Assembly: GCF_000195315.1 (NCBI RefSeq)
Contig: NC_015389.1
Coordinates: 1,054,001-1,118,000, forward strand
Reading direction: 5' to 3'
From: Coriobacterium glomerans PW2
GTDB lineage: Bacteria; Actinomycetota; Coriobacteriia; Coriobacteriales; Coriobacteriaceae
DNA: 64,000 nt
The notes under the pieces are model-generated. The model searched no databases. It was not told where the DNA came from and saw only the letters and a program-made list of their open reading frames with translations. The position numbers and the translations under genes are program-made. Of this stretch, positions 9,045-17,951 are shown piece by piece (position 1 is the first letter of the stretch; each line of letters starts with the position of its first letter).

Positions 9045-10081
9045 GGATCGCGATCATCGGGGCGGGCTCATGGGGGACCGCCGTGGCAGGTCTGTGCGCG
9101 GCGCGCGCGGATCAGGTTGTGATGTGGGCTCATGATCCGAGCATCGCCCGTTCCATCACCGAGCGGCATCGCAACCCTCGCTATCTCGTCGAGTACGAGC
9201 TCTCCGGGCGGATCTCAGCGGAGCATGATCTGGTTCGGTCGCTGAGGGGCGCCGAAGCCGTGATCTTTGCCACGCCCTCGGCGTATCTGAGAGAGCGCGC
9301 GCGCGAGGCGGCCGGACACGTCGCCCGAAACGCTCCGGTGCTGTGTCTCTCGAAGGGCATCGAGCCCGAGTCCGGCAAGCTCATGACCGAGGTCGTCGCA
9401 GAGGAGCTGGGTTGCGCCGAGCGCATCGCTGCGCTTTCGGGGCCCAACCACGCCGAGGAGGTGTGCCGGGGCGGCCTGTCCGCGGCCGTGTGCGCCGCAA
9501 CCGAGGGGCAGGTCGCCGAGTGGTTTCGCGACCTGCTCATATCGTTGACCTTTCGCGTCTACCTGTCCGATGATCCCGTCGGCGTCGAGATGTGCGGCGC
9601 GGTGAAGAACGTCATCGCGATCGTGTGCGGCATAGCTTGCGGATCCGGCTACGGTGACAACACCCTCGCCATGATCATGACGCGTGGACTCGCCGAGATC
9701 AGCCGGCTCGTCTACGCCCGCGGCGGCGATCCTCTCACATGCATGGGGCTTGCGGGCATGGGGGACCTGGTGGCCACATGCACCTCGCCCCACTCGAGAA
9801 ATCGCGGATTCGGTCTCGCCTGTGCGAGCGGCACCGCGCTGTCGACCTACGAGAGGCGCACGCATATGGTCGTCGAGGGCGCGGCTGCGGCTCTGAGCGT
9901 CGCGCAGCTCGCCCGCGAGATCGGGGTCGACGCGCCGATCACGTTCGCCCTGGAATCGATCATCTACGGGAACGCCTCGATCCGCGAGGCGCTGGAGGTG
10001 CTCATGGATCGTCTTCCGACGGAAGAGTTCTACGGAGTTGGCAAGGAGAGGGGAATCCCATGCGAGAAGAGATCAGTATAG
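9041..10081 (+). CDS. gpsA: Glycerol-3-phosphate dehydrogenase [NAD(P)+]
   Basis: A 346-residue cytosolic enzyme that reduces dihydroxyacetone phosphate to sn-glycerol-3-phosphate. The N-terminal Rossmann motif is GAGSWGTA at residues 7-14. Further blocks are LSKGIE, SGPNHAEEV and the C-terminal VGVEMCGAVKNVIAIVCGI with the catalytic lysine, then NRGFG. The start overlaps plsY by four bases. A long open frame extends further upstream, but the Rossmann motif fixes this ATG. Confidence 0.96.
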   Translation: MRIAIIGAGSWGTAVAGLCAARADQVVMWAHDPSIARSITERHRNPRYLVEYELSGRISAEHDLVRSLRGAEAVIFATPSAYLRERAREAAGHVARNAPVLCLSKGIEPESGKLMTEVVAEELGCAERIAALSGPNHAEEVCRGGLSAAVCAATEGQVAEWFRDLLISLTFRVYLSDDPVGVEMCGAVKNVIAIVCGIACGSGYGDNTLAMIMTRGLAEISRLVYARGGDPLTCMGLAGMGDLVATCTSPHSRNRGFGLACASGTALSTYERRTHMVVEGAAAALSVAQLAREIGVDAPITFALESIIYGNASIREALEVLMDRLPTEEFYGVGKERGIPCEKRSV

Positions 10082-10740
10082 CGCCGTCGATTCTGGCGGC
10101 CGACATCACAGCACTCGGAACAGAGCTCGCGCGCATCGCCGGAGCGGACCTCATCCATATCGACGTCATGGATGGCCACTTCACCGAAAACCTGTCATTC
10201 GGACCCGCCATCGTGGCAGCTTGCAAGCGAGACTGTTCGATTCCGCTCGATGTGCATATGATGGTGACCAATCCCGATGAGACGATCGATTGGTACGCTG
10301 ATGCCGGCGCTGACATGATATCCGTCCACGTCGAAGCCGCCACGCACCTGCATCGCATCGTCCACCGGCTGCGCGATCGAGGCGTGCGCGCGGGCGTCAC
10401 ACTCAACCCGGCGACGCCGGTCTCCGCGCTGGAGAGCATCATCGAGGATGTGGACGCCGTGCTTGTCATGAGCGTGGACCCCGGCTTCGGTGGTCAGAGC
10501 TTCATCGAGGGAACCTATGCAAAGCTGCGACAGCTGAGCGATCTGTGCGCGCACCGTCGCGTGAATCCTGCGATCGAGGTCGACGGGGGCATCTCGGCTG
10601 CAAACGTCGAGCAGGTCGTGGCGGCAGGCGCCGATACGCTCGTGGCCGGCTCAGCGGTGTTCGGAGCTGCGGACCCCTCAGCTGAGATGGAGCTTCTGCG
10701 AGAGCTCGCGACGCGGGGCCTCGCTTTGAGGGATGCGTGA
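10060..10740 (+). CDS. rpe: Ribulose-phosphate 3-epimerase
   Basis: A 226-residue TIM-barrel epimerase of the pentose phosphate pathway. It begins APSILAADI, has the metal and active-site blocks HIDVMDGHFTENLSFGP and LDVHMMV, then VMSVDPGFGGQSFI and EVDGGIS with the catalytic Asp. The ATG lies 22 bases inside the end of gpsA, and the ribosome site (GGAGAGGGG) is within gpsA coding sequence. This is a longer overlap than the usual four bases and fixes the two genes in one mRNA. Confidence 0.95.
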   Translation: MREEISIAPSILAADITALGTELARIAGADLIHIDVMDGHFTENLSFGPAIVAACKRDCSIPLDVHMMVTNPDETIDWYADAGADMISVHVEAATHLHRIVHRLRDRGVRAGVTLNPATPVSALESIIEDVDAVLVMSVDPGFGGQSFIEGTYAKLRQLSDLCAHRRVNPAIEVDGGISAANVEQVVAAGADTLVAGSAVFGAADPSAEMELLRELATRGLALRDA

Positions 10741-10746
10741 TCGACC

Positions 10747-11934
10747 GTGACAACGGGTGCGAACATGCCGCCAGTCAACCTTGATTACGCCGCGTCGACT
10801 CCGATGCGACCGGAGGCGATAGCCGCCCAGAGCGCCTATGACGCCAGCGATATCGCCGGGGCGAATCCCAACGCCTTGCATACGCTCGGACGGCGTGCGG
10901 CCGCCCGGCTCGAGCGCGCTCGAGCCGATATCGCAAGCTGCCTCGGGGCGCGCGTGCGCCCCTCGGAGCTCGTTCTCACGGCGGGTGGCACCGAGGCCAA
11001 TCAGCTTGCGCTTCTCGGCATCGCCGAAGGCGTCCGCGCGCGCGATCGAAAGCGCACCCGCGTGATCGTCTCAGGCATCGAGCATGATTCGATTCTGGAT
11101 AATCTCGGGCTCCTTCATGAAGCCGGGTTCGAGACCGATATCGTCGCCCCGGCCCGATCGGGGCGCGTCGAGCCGGATGGATTGGCGCGGCTTCTGGATG
11201 ATCGGGTCGCGCTCGCATCGATCATGCTCGCGAACAACGAGACCGGCGTCATCCAGCCCGTTCGCGAGCTGGCGGAGCTGACGCATCGCGTCGGGGCACG
11301 GTTCCACACCGATGCGATTCAGGGTTTCCTGCATATTCCCATCGATGTGGACGAGCTCGGATGCGACGCGTTGTCCCTGGCGGGCCACAAGGTGGGCGGG
11401 CCGGTCGCCACGGGCGGTCTCTACCTGCGGGGACGCACTCCGCTGCGGCCCCGCCTCCTGGGCGGGGGCCAGGAGGCGGGCAGGCGCGCCGGCACGCAGG
11501 ATGTGCGCAGCCACGTCGCGCTCGCAGCGGTCTGTCGCGCGCTCGCTCCGCGCATCGTCGAGCACGCCTCTCGGGTTCGCGCTCTCTCCGATAAGGTGTA
11601 CCGGCAGCTCGCAAGCTGCCCGCGCATACGATCTTCCGTTCCGGACGTCGAGCGCGCGCAGCGACTGCCCGGGATCGTCTCCGTGCTCGTCCAGGGTATT
11701 GAGTCCGAGGATCTGATCTTGCGCTTGGACGCCGCGGGCTTCGAGGTCTCGGCGGGCTCGGCATGCAGCGCGGGCGCTGTCGGATCCAGCCACGTGCTGC
11801 GGGCGATGGGGATCGATGAGCAGGCTGCGTCCGGATCCCTGCGCATCTCCTTCGATGACCGCGCGCGCGAGGCCGATCTCGATAGGTTCTGCCGCGCGCT
11901 GTGCGAGCTTGCGGCCGCAGGTCCGCGATCATGA
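10747..11934 (+). CDS. Cysteine desulfurase (NifS/IscS-like)
   Basis: A 395-residue PLP enzyme of the class V aminotransferase fold that takes sulfur from cysteine. It begins with NLDYAASTPM, has GGTEANQLAL, the PLP lysine in SLAGHKVGG (about Lys215) and the catalytic loop cysteine in SAGSACSAG (about Cys341). The SGSAC-type loop is group I (IscS/NifS). GTG at 10747 is the called start, but ATG at 10765 just before the conserved block is an alternative. No IscU or ThiI gene is next to it, so the sulfur acceptor (Fe-S cluster or tRNA) is not shown. Confidence 0.92.
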   Translation: MTTGANMPPVNLDYAASTPMRPEAIAAQSAYDASDIAGANPNALHTLGRRAAARLERARADIASCLGARVRPSELVLTAGGTEANQLALLGIAEGVRARDRKRTRVIVSGIEHDSILDNLGLLHEAGFETDIVAPARSGRVEPDGLARLLDDRVALASIMLANNETGVIQPVRELAELTHRVGARFHTDAIQGFLHIPIDVDELGCDALSLAGHKVGGPVATGGLYLRGRTPLRPRLLGGGQEAGRRAGTQDVRSHVALAAVCRALAPRIVEHASRVRALSDKVYRQLASCPRIRSSVPDVERAQRLPGIVSVLVQGIESEDLILRLDAAGFEVSAGSACSAGAVGSSHVLRAMGIDEQAASGSLRISFDDRAREADLDRFCRALCELAAAGPRS

Positions 11935-12737
11935 GGGTCTCAGAGCTGGAGCGCTCGCTCTTCGAGTGCTATCCGAGGTCGGTCGCAGAGCCATGGGACC
12001 ACGTGGGTCTCTCGGTCGGCAGACCGGACGAGGAACTCGGCGTCGCGTGCGTGGCGCTCGACGCGTCGCCGCGAAACGTCGGTCGGGCGCATGAGCTGGG
12101 TGCCGGCGTCCTGGTGACCCATCACCCGGTCTACATATCCGCTCCGGCTTCATTCGTGCCCGAGTGCGCTGCCGCGCCACAAGGGGCCGCCGCCGTCTTC
12201 ACTGCTGCGGAACTGGGCGTCAGCGTCATCTCGATGCACACGAACCTCGACCGCTCGCCCGATGCGCGCGCGATCCTCCCCGAGCTTTTGGGCGTTGGCG
12301 CGCAGACATCTCTCGAATACCCCTCCCAACCTGATCGAGCTGGTATCGGCGCGATCGCGAAAACGGCTCCCGAGCGACTCGGAGACCTCGCTCGGCGCGT
12401 CGCGCGCGTGTTTTCGACGGAGCCGCGCGTCTGGGGGGACCCCGCCTGTGAGATCGCCAAGCTCGCCTTCGTTCCGGGCGCGCTCGGCGATCTTGGTGGA
12501 GCCGCGATCGATGTCGGCGCCGATGTCCTGATCACCGGGGAAGCGGGCTATCATGTGTGTCAGGATCTGGCGGCTTGCGGGTGCTCGGTCATCCTGCTCG
12601 GTCACGATCGCTCTGAGGAGCCCTTCGTGGACGTGCTGGCCCGCCGCCTCATCCGCATCGGTCTTTCCGGCGATGCGGTCAAGATCATACGGTCCAGCGC
12701 CCAGTGGTGGACCATATCAAAAGGAGACCTCCTATGA
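11931..12737 (+). CDS. Nif3-like dinuclear metal-centre protein (DUF34)
   Basis: A 268-residue member of the Nif3/YbgI family. Family blocks are EPWDHVGLSVG near the start, VTHHPVYI with paired metal-binding histidines, the SMHTNLDRS segment, and the C-terminal ITGEAGYHVCQDLAACG followed by LLGHDRSEEPF. The last parts supply the remaining ligands. Members often form hexamers and hold two metal ions. Biochemical function is uncertain; a GTP cyclohydrolase-like or metal-insertion role has been suggested for some. It overlaps the desulfurase stop by four bases and the next gene by four bases. Confidence 0.9.
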   Translation: MRVSELERSLFECYPRSVAEPWDHVGLSVGRPDEELGVACVALDASPRNVGRAHELGAGVLVTHHPVYISAPASFVPECAAAPQGAAAVFTAAELGVSVISMHTNLDRSPDARAILPELLGVGAQTSLEYPSQPDRAGIGAIAKTAPERLGDLARRVARVFSTEPRVWGDPACEIAKLAFVPGALGDLGGAAIDVGADVLITGEAGYHVCQDLAACGCSVILLGHDRSEEPFVDVLARRLIRIGLSGDAVKIIRSSAQWWTISKGDLL

Positions 12738-13459
12738 GCGTCGGTCAGTCGTTGCTGCAGATTCAAGAAATCGATCTCTCGCTCGCCCGTGAGCGGGCTC
12801 TTCTGGCAGAGATGCCAGAATTCAAGGATCTCGCGCGCAAGCGCAAGGCATATCTCAAATTGAAAAACGATGCGATGAAGCTGTTCGCGCAGCGCAAGGA
12901 TATCGACATAGAACTCGCGGATCTCGATGTCGATGAGAAGACCACCTCTGCTGCGGTCGAGGCGGCTCAGCGAAACGGCGTCGACCCCTCGAACTATCAT
13001 GAGGTTCAGAATCTGGAGCTGGAGCTGACGAATCTGGCGAAGAGGCTCGACAAGATCAAGCACGCCCGTGCCGAGAACCTCGAGGCGCGCGCCTCGGCTG
13101 TCGAGAAGGAGCGCGCTCTCAAGGATTATATCGCTCGCTTCGAGGCTTCCATCATCGCCGATACGCGCCAGACGCGCGAACGCGCCGCGCAGATTCAGGC
13201 TTCGATCGATGAGGAGCAGGCCGAGCGCGAGCGCATCGCAGCGAGCGTGCCTTCCGAGCTGCTCGATGAGTACGCTGAGGCCATGAAGCGCTTCGACGGG
13301 CTGGCTATCGAGCATCTTGATGGCGTGACGCCCTCGATATGTCGGACGACCCTTCAGCCATCCTCCTTGGCCGACATTCGTCTTCAAGGCGAGATCACCC
13401 GCTGTCCGTACTGCCATCGCATGCTCGTCCACGACAGAGGAGGCGCGCAAGATGCGTGA
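12734..13459 (+). CDS. Coiled-coil protein with degenerate C-terminal C4 zinc ribbon (DUF164 type)
   Basis: A 241-residue protein: a long antiparallel coiled coil over about residues 5-180 with many Glu, Lys, Arg and Ala heptads, then a small C-terminal ribbon. In this family the ribbon normally has two CxxC pairs. Here the second pair is complete (Cys224, Cys227 in RCPYCHRML), but the first has only Cys203 (SICRTT), so one ligand is missing. The Nif3-DUF164 pair is common in bacteria, and the two genes overlap by four bases here (ATGA). The role is unknown; RNA or DNA binding has been proposed for relatives. Confidence 0.85.
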   Translation: MSVGQSLLQIQEIDLSLARERALLAEMPEFKDLARKRKAYLKLKNDAMKLFAQRKDIDIELADLDVDEKTTSAAVEAAQRNGVDPSNYHEVQNLELELTNLAKRLDKIKHARAENLEARASAVEKERALKDYIARFEASIIADTRQTRERAAQIQASIDEEQAERERIAASVPSELLDEYAEAMKRFDGLAIEHLDGVTPSICRTTLQPSSLADIRLQGEITRCPYCHRMLVHDRGGAQDA

Positions 13460-14759
13460 GCGCGACGCATCCGTGCCCGCGGGCGCTGATATCGCAGTGA
13501 TGTCCGGCAGCGCGCAGGGACCGCATGCGCCCGCGATTCTGCTCTGCGTGACGGGCTGCATCGCAGCCTACAAGTCCTGCGAGATCGCTCGCCTGCTGCA
13601 GAAGCGCGGCGTGGATGTCACGGTCGCTATGAGCGAGCACGCGACGAGACTCGTCGACCCGCTGACCTTTCGGGCGCTCACTCGCAGACCCGTCGCCGTG
13701 GGGCTGTTCGATGATCCGTCCGACCCGATCAAGCACATCTCGCTTGCGCAGGCGGCCGATGTCGTGCTCGTCGCACCCGCGACGGCGAACATCATCGCGA
13801 AGATGGCGCACGGCATCGCTGACGATCTCATCTCGACGACGCTGCTCGCGACCGCCTTGCCGATCCTGATCGCGCCCGCCATGAACGTGAACATGTGGCG
13901 CGCTGCGGCCACGCAGGCAAACATCGAGGTGCTGCGCGCGCGCGGTGCTCAAATCATCTCTCCGGATGCGGGCTATCTGGCCTGCGGCGACATCGGGGAG
14001 GGCCGCCTCGCCGATCCGTGCGACATCGTCGAGCGCGTGATGGCCGCACTTGGTTCGAAAGACGCGACGGAGCGAGCACCGAGATCTCGCGGGAAGGGGA
14101 CGGACGGCTCGGTATCCGATTCGCTCGCCGGTGAGCGGATCGTCATCACGGCGGGGCCGACCTATGAGCCGATCGATCCGGTGCGCTTCATCGGCAACCG
14201 CTCGTCGGGGAAGATGGGCGTCGAGCTCGCGCGCGCCGCATATGAGCTGGGTGCGGAGGTGACCCTCGTGCTCGGACCCACGACGATCGCGCCTCCTGAG
14301 GGCGTCTGCGTCGAGCGCGTCGAGACGGCAGAGCAGATGCTCAGGTGCGCGCGATCAGCTTTCGCGGACGCCACGGCCCTCATCTGCGCCGCAGCGGTCT
14401 CGGATTACGCTGCGGCCGAGCCCGCCGCGCACAAGCTCAAGAAAGGGACCGAGTCGCTCGAGTCGCTGCGCCTCGTGCGAACACCCGATATCTTGGCGCA
14501 GCTCAGCGCCGAGAAGGGAGAGCGCCGCGTGATCGGATTCGCGGCGGAGACCGAGCGCGTCGTCGACAATGCTCGCGAGAAGCTCCAACGGAAGGGATGC
14601 GATGCTATCGTTGCCAACGACGTCGCGCTCGCCGGATCGGGGTTTAATCAGGACATGGATCGCGCTTGGTGGGTCGGCCGCGCAGGTGTCTGCGATCTCG
14701 GTTTCATAGAAAAACGCGATCTTGCATTTGAGATCCTGCGGCGCGCTTATCAATTATGA
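13452..14759 (+). CDS. coaBC: Bifunctional phosphopantothenoylcysteine decarboxylase / phosphopantothenate-cysteine ligase
   Basis: A 435-residue CoA biosynthesis enzyme. The N-terminal flavoprotein half (CoaC) has VTGCIAAYKSCEIARLL, VAPATANIIAKMAHGIADDL and the PAMNVNMW substrate clamp, and ends in LACGDIGEGRLAD. The C-terminal half (CoaB) has ITAGPTYEPIDPVRFIGNRS, SGKMG, the AAAVSDY block and KLKKG. Both activities are thus expected. It overlaps the previous gene by eight bases. The called ATG gives a short non-conserved lead; ATG at 13500 is also in frame. This is the last gene of the core row before the tRNA. Confidence 0.94.
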   Translation: MRERDASVPAGADIAVMSGSAQGPHAPAILLCVTGCIAAYKSCEIARLLQKRGVDVTVAMSEHATRLVDPLTFRALTRRPVAVGLFDDPSDPIKHISLAQAADVVLVAPATANIIAKMAHGIADDLISTTLLATALPILIAPAMNVNMWRAAATQANIEVLRARGAQIISPDAGYLACGDIGEGRLADPCDIVERVMAALGSKDATERAPRSRGKGTDGSVSDSLAGERIVITAGPTYEPIDPVRFIGNRSSGKMGVELARAAYELGAEVTLVLGPTTIAPPEGVCVERVETAEQMLRCARSAFADATALICAAAVSDYAAAEPAAHKLKKGTESLESLRLVRTPDILAQLSAEKGERRVIGFAAETERVVDNAREKLQRKGCDAIVANDVALAGSGFNQDMDRAWWVGRAGVCDLGFIEKRDLAFEILRRAYQL

Positions 14760-14837
14760 GATATGGGTCATTTCAGCTTGCAAGTTGAGTCGGAGTTGAG
14801 TAAAGTATTCGTGCTGTCGCGTGCGGCGGCGATGTTT

Positions 14838-14914
<77 letters not shown>

Positions 14915-14924
14915 CGAAACACGA

Positions 14925-14957
14925 GGTCAGAGCGGGTGTCCGCTCTGGCCTTTTTCT
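14925..14957 (+). terminator. Rho-independent terminator after tRNA-Pro
   Basis: Eleven-base-pair stem (GGTCAGAGCGG with CCGCTCTGGCC, one G-T pair) around the loop GTGT, then TTTTTCTT. It starts about ten bases after the tRNA CCA end and should end the tRNA transcript. Confidence 0.9.
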
Positions 14958-14990
14958 TGAGAGAGTCATCGTGCAACCGAGTGTACAACC

Positions 14991-15023
14991 GGATTGCGAG
15001 CGGATTGCGAGCGGATTGCGAGC
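14991..15023 (+). repeat. Three perfect tandem copies of an 11-base unit
   Basis: The unit GGATTGCGAGC occurs three times head to tail, with a looser fourth copy (CCGCTGCGAGA) behind. It sits shortly downstream of the tRNA terminator in sequence without a recognised gene. Its role is unknown; it may be simple slippage or a protein-binding iteron-like array. Confidence 0.75.
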
Positions 15024-15507
15024 CCGCTGCGAGATCGCTGCAAGAAGGGCGCTCATAGGCCGACAGGGATGGATCGCCGTCCCCGCCTCGTTCGGCCGTC
15101 GGATTGTTTTTCAGCGCATGATTTCCGATCTTTTACTCTACATCTCTAGTTTGAACTTGAGAGCTTGGTGAATCGACAACGGCCTTGGTCTGAGGGACGC
15201 GTCGAATTGTTTCGACAAGTCAGAAGTGACCCGTCCGAGACCGGACGCGGTGCGCATTCGAAGCCGGTGCCGCCAAAGAGCGAGCAAAAAGCCGCCACGC
15301 AAGGCGCGATCGTCGGAATCGGTTGCGGAGATTTTGCATGTGCTTCGTTGAAGCCCGCGCGGTTCTTTCGAACACGCGTGGTATCGATGGACCTCAACAA
15401 GGTTGTTGCTGATCAACGGTGAGGGAAGACCTCGGAATGGCGCAGCTCAGTTTGCTTGATCTGCGCGAAAGCGATGTGGCAGAAGAATATACTTTTTACT
15501 TTTTAAC
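15024..15507. other. Gene-free stretch downstream of tRNA-Pro
   Basis: About 480 bases without a recognisable gene. Short open frames exist on both strands but none has a ribosome site with family similarity that I can name, and no integrase was found. The G+C content drops sharply after about 15480, where the promoter for the next gene lies. Confidence 0.4.
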
Positions 15508-15538
15508 TTGTATACTTTTACCGAAGTTATGCTATAAT
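15508..15538 (+). promoter_or_regulatory. Candidate sigma-70-type promoter for the 108-residue protein gene
   Basis: A perfect -10 box TATAAT (15533-15538) lies in an A+T-rich patch. A TTGTAT -35 candidate is at 15508-15513, with a rather long 19-base spacer. The patch stands out from its G+C-rich surroundings and is 40 bases upstream of the start codon. Confidence 0.5.
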
Positions 15539-15577
15539 ACTTTTGAAATAACCCGTTACCCGAAGGGAGCTGATCGC

Positions 15578-15904
15578 ATGGAAGATCTGGTGCTCAAACT
15601 TCGATTGAGACAGGACGAGTGTCCGAAACGACCGTATGGGTGGAAGCCGGGAATGGACGAACAGGAGGCGTGGCGCGCCGCCCAAGGCGACTGGAGGGCG
15701 AGCCGGAAGCGCGTGGCGGCCTGCGAGCGCGTCATCGTCCTGAATCCGGATTCCGAGGTCGTGTGCGTCGTCTCGATCTCGAAGGTCCGAAAGATCGCTG
15801 GCTCCGCCAGGATCCGGATCAGCGGATCGGTGCAGAAGCGTAGTCCGTTGCTTGGAAGGACCATGGTCGTGAACTGGTCGCGCAACCCTGTCGCCTACCG
15901 ATGA
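15578..15904 (+). CDS. Small protein of unknown function, paralogue of the next gene
   Basis: A 108-residue protein starting at ATG with GAAGGGAG upstream. It shares a clear pattern with the following gene: a short hydrophobic/basic start, YGWKPGMDEQEAWRAAQGDW, a central VVCVVSIS strand, a basic loop and the ending LGRTMVVNWSRNPVAY. No signal peptide or membrane segment is seen. The GDWR...R and late SRNPVAY elements are faintly like small PUA-type beta-barrel domains found with restriction genes, but this is only a guess. A longer upstream frame extension has no ribosome site. Confidence 0.65.
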   Translation: MEDLVLKLRLRQDECPKRPYGWKPGMDEQEAWRAAQGDWRASRKRVAACERVIVLNPDSEVVCVVSISKVRKIAGSARIRISGSVQKRSPLLGRTMVVNWSRNPVAYR

Positions 15905-16021
15905 GGCTGCGGGAAGGCTGAAATCGCGCGAGCGGCTCCAACATAGGCTTACGGTATATAGGTATCTAGGTTTTGTGCCAACCTAGATGAAACGGCGTTC
16001 GACGTCAAAAAGGAAAAAATC

Positions 16022-16375
16022 ATGACGAATATAGTACTCAAGCTCAAACTGAAGGAAGAGGGCTGCCAAGATGCGCAATACGGCTGGCAACCCGGAATGA
16101 ACGAGGAGGAAGCTTGGCGCGCCGCTCAAGGCGACTGGAGAGCGGATCCCACCCGGGTCATGGAATGCGAGAACGCCATCGTGGTGGACCCGAACTCCAA
16201 GATTGTATGCGTCGCGTCCATCTCCGGTGTGAAGAGAGCTGAGGAAGCGCCTAGGATAAAGATCTTGGGTAAGGTGTTGAGCGGCAACCCCTGGGTCGGG
16301 AGAACAATGCGGGTGAACGATTCGAGGAATCCCATCGCATACATTAAAGGACCGATGGACGTCTTTATCCAGTAG
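16022..16375 (+). CDS. Small protein of unknown function, paralogue of the preceding gene
   Basis: A 117-residue protein beginning MTNIVLKLKLKEEG after an AAAAGGAAAAAA-type site. It matches the preceding product through YGWQPGMNEEEAWRAAQGDW, VVDPNSKIVCVASISG, and VGRTMRVNDSRNPIAY, with a short extra C-terminal tail. About half the aligned positions look identical by eye. The tandem copies point to a duplication followed by divergence, and both frames stay open with conserved motifs, so they appear to be under selection. Function not known. Confidence 0.65.
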   Translation: MTNIVLKLKLKEEGCQDAQYGWQPGMNEEEAWRAAQGDWRADPTRVMECENAIVVDPNSKIVCVASISGVKRAEEAPRIKILGKVLSGNPWVGRTMRVNDSRNPIAYIKGPMDVFIQ

Positions 16376-17371
16376 TTCTGCTGACGTATCGGGGGGGGGG
16401 TCGCTGACTCCGACGCTTAGCGCTGCCGGCGCGAGATCGCCCATCAGGCGAACAGGCATCCTTGGCGCTGTCTTTTGACCCTTCGTCTCGTCGCTGCGGC
16501 TCTTTGGTTGTGATTCTGACGAGGTTTGGACTCGTTGCAGACTCTTGAATCGCATCAGAGAGAGGAGGATGGGGCTCCATTGAATTGCCGGGTTCCTCTG
16601 CGAGGCTCACGTCGCCAGAGGGCGGAGGGTATCCAGTTCACCCCGTCGCATTCTCCGCCGGAGCGGCGAAGCAGATCGGCCGCTCAGCTTGTTTGAATCG
16701 CGATGCGCACCAAGTCCCAGCACCATCATCGCGTGAGGCTGGACATACGGAACTCGTAACGCGGCGACTCGTGAGATCGGCTTCGGACGCCATCTGGCGC
16801 CGGGTCAGCGTTCTGGGAGCTGGGAACTGGCAGTCGATGCATCCTTGCCGGAGGCTTTCAAAAATCCGGGTGGCCTACGCGGAGAAGCATCCTGCGGGTT
16901 GCCAGAAAAGATCTTGGTCTTCTAACCGGTGGTCGCGATGACGCCCGTACAGCGGCGATCGGAACAGATGGCGAGCGGAGGAGACTCGCGTCGAGCTCAA
17001 TTCGATCAGAGGATGCCGTGCCGAGATTCAACAGGGACGGGAGGAGCGATCTGCGACTTTGGGAAAACAAGCGGCGAGCCGTCGCCTTGCGTCGGCGTAA
17101 CCGTCACGACGAAGCACTTCGCACGTTGTTGCCGGCACCGTTTTTCGCGGCAACCTGGATCAGCGACAGGGCTTATCCGATTGGGTCGGCTGCATGAGAA
17201 TCTCTGGAGATGACTACCGCGCTCATTCGTTGAGCAAACGGTGCCCTGGCATTTGAACGATTGAACCCGCCTATGATGAGACGGTGGCACGTGATGCCTC
17301 ATAACAGCATCGCAGCTCGGCGCGTGGTTTGGACGGTGGCACGGTGCCCTTCTCCCGAGGCGCCGGCGGGA
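16376..17371. other. About 1 kb without a supported gene
   Basis: The stretch starts with a run of nine or ten G (about 16392-16400). Short open frames in several phases look like translated G+C-rich non-coding DNA and none resembles a known protein. Since a ParA C-terminal relic follows directly, this may be debris of its missing N-terminal half, but I see no Walker A motif in any frame. Confidence 0.4.
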
Positions 17372-17689
17372 CGAAAGAACAAATTATCGGTACGGGCGAT
17401 CCTCGTCGGCGTGAAGCACCTCATCGTGCCGACGACCACGCCAGGGCTTGAATCGGAGGCAACCCAAATTGGGGAGTGTCTGAACATGGTATCAGAGTCG
17501 GTGGATGCGCACTGGGTAAACGATCCCGCGGTGATGATAGGGCTGTATCGGGTCACCACAAAGCTCGAGAGGCCTCGCAGGCGCCAGTTCGAGGAGCATC
17601 TGCCGGCGCTCGGCTTCAAGGTGTTCGCGCGTCGGATTCCGCTCGCCGCCGCCGTGGTGAGGGCGCAGATGGACGGCGCATCGCTCTGA
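17372..17689 (+). pseudogene. ParA/Soj-like ATPase, C-terminal half only
   Basis: The frame ending at 17689 contains segments typical of the C-terminal half of ParA-type partition ATPases: a hydrophobic strand followed by LIVPTTTPGLESEATQI, then NKLERP-like VTTKLERPRRRQFEE, and FARRIPLAAAVVRAQMDG, matching the usual RIPxxxxVxEAQxxG region. The Walker A part is absent upstream, so this is a 5'-truncated remnant. ParA genes of this kind come from plasmids or conjugative elements. Similarity is by eye and needs a profile search. Confidence 0.55.
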
Positions 17690-17951
17690 GACGCTCCCGC
17701 GATTAGAGATGCCTCATACGAGCATCTTCTGGACACGAGGACCGTCATGGACTGGATGGGGTTCAGGACGAAAACTTCGGCTCTGGAGGGCGGCATCGCG
17801 GACGGCCGGCTGTGAGCCGCGAAGCTGGCTCCAGCGAGCTGAAAGCGATCTCCAGCATCCTCGGCAGGTGAGGCAACCCGGTACCGACGCGGCACCGCTG
17901 GGGAGCGCGTCCTGCAAGTGCGAGGCGAACGTGCCCGTCGAGTCATTGAGT

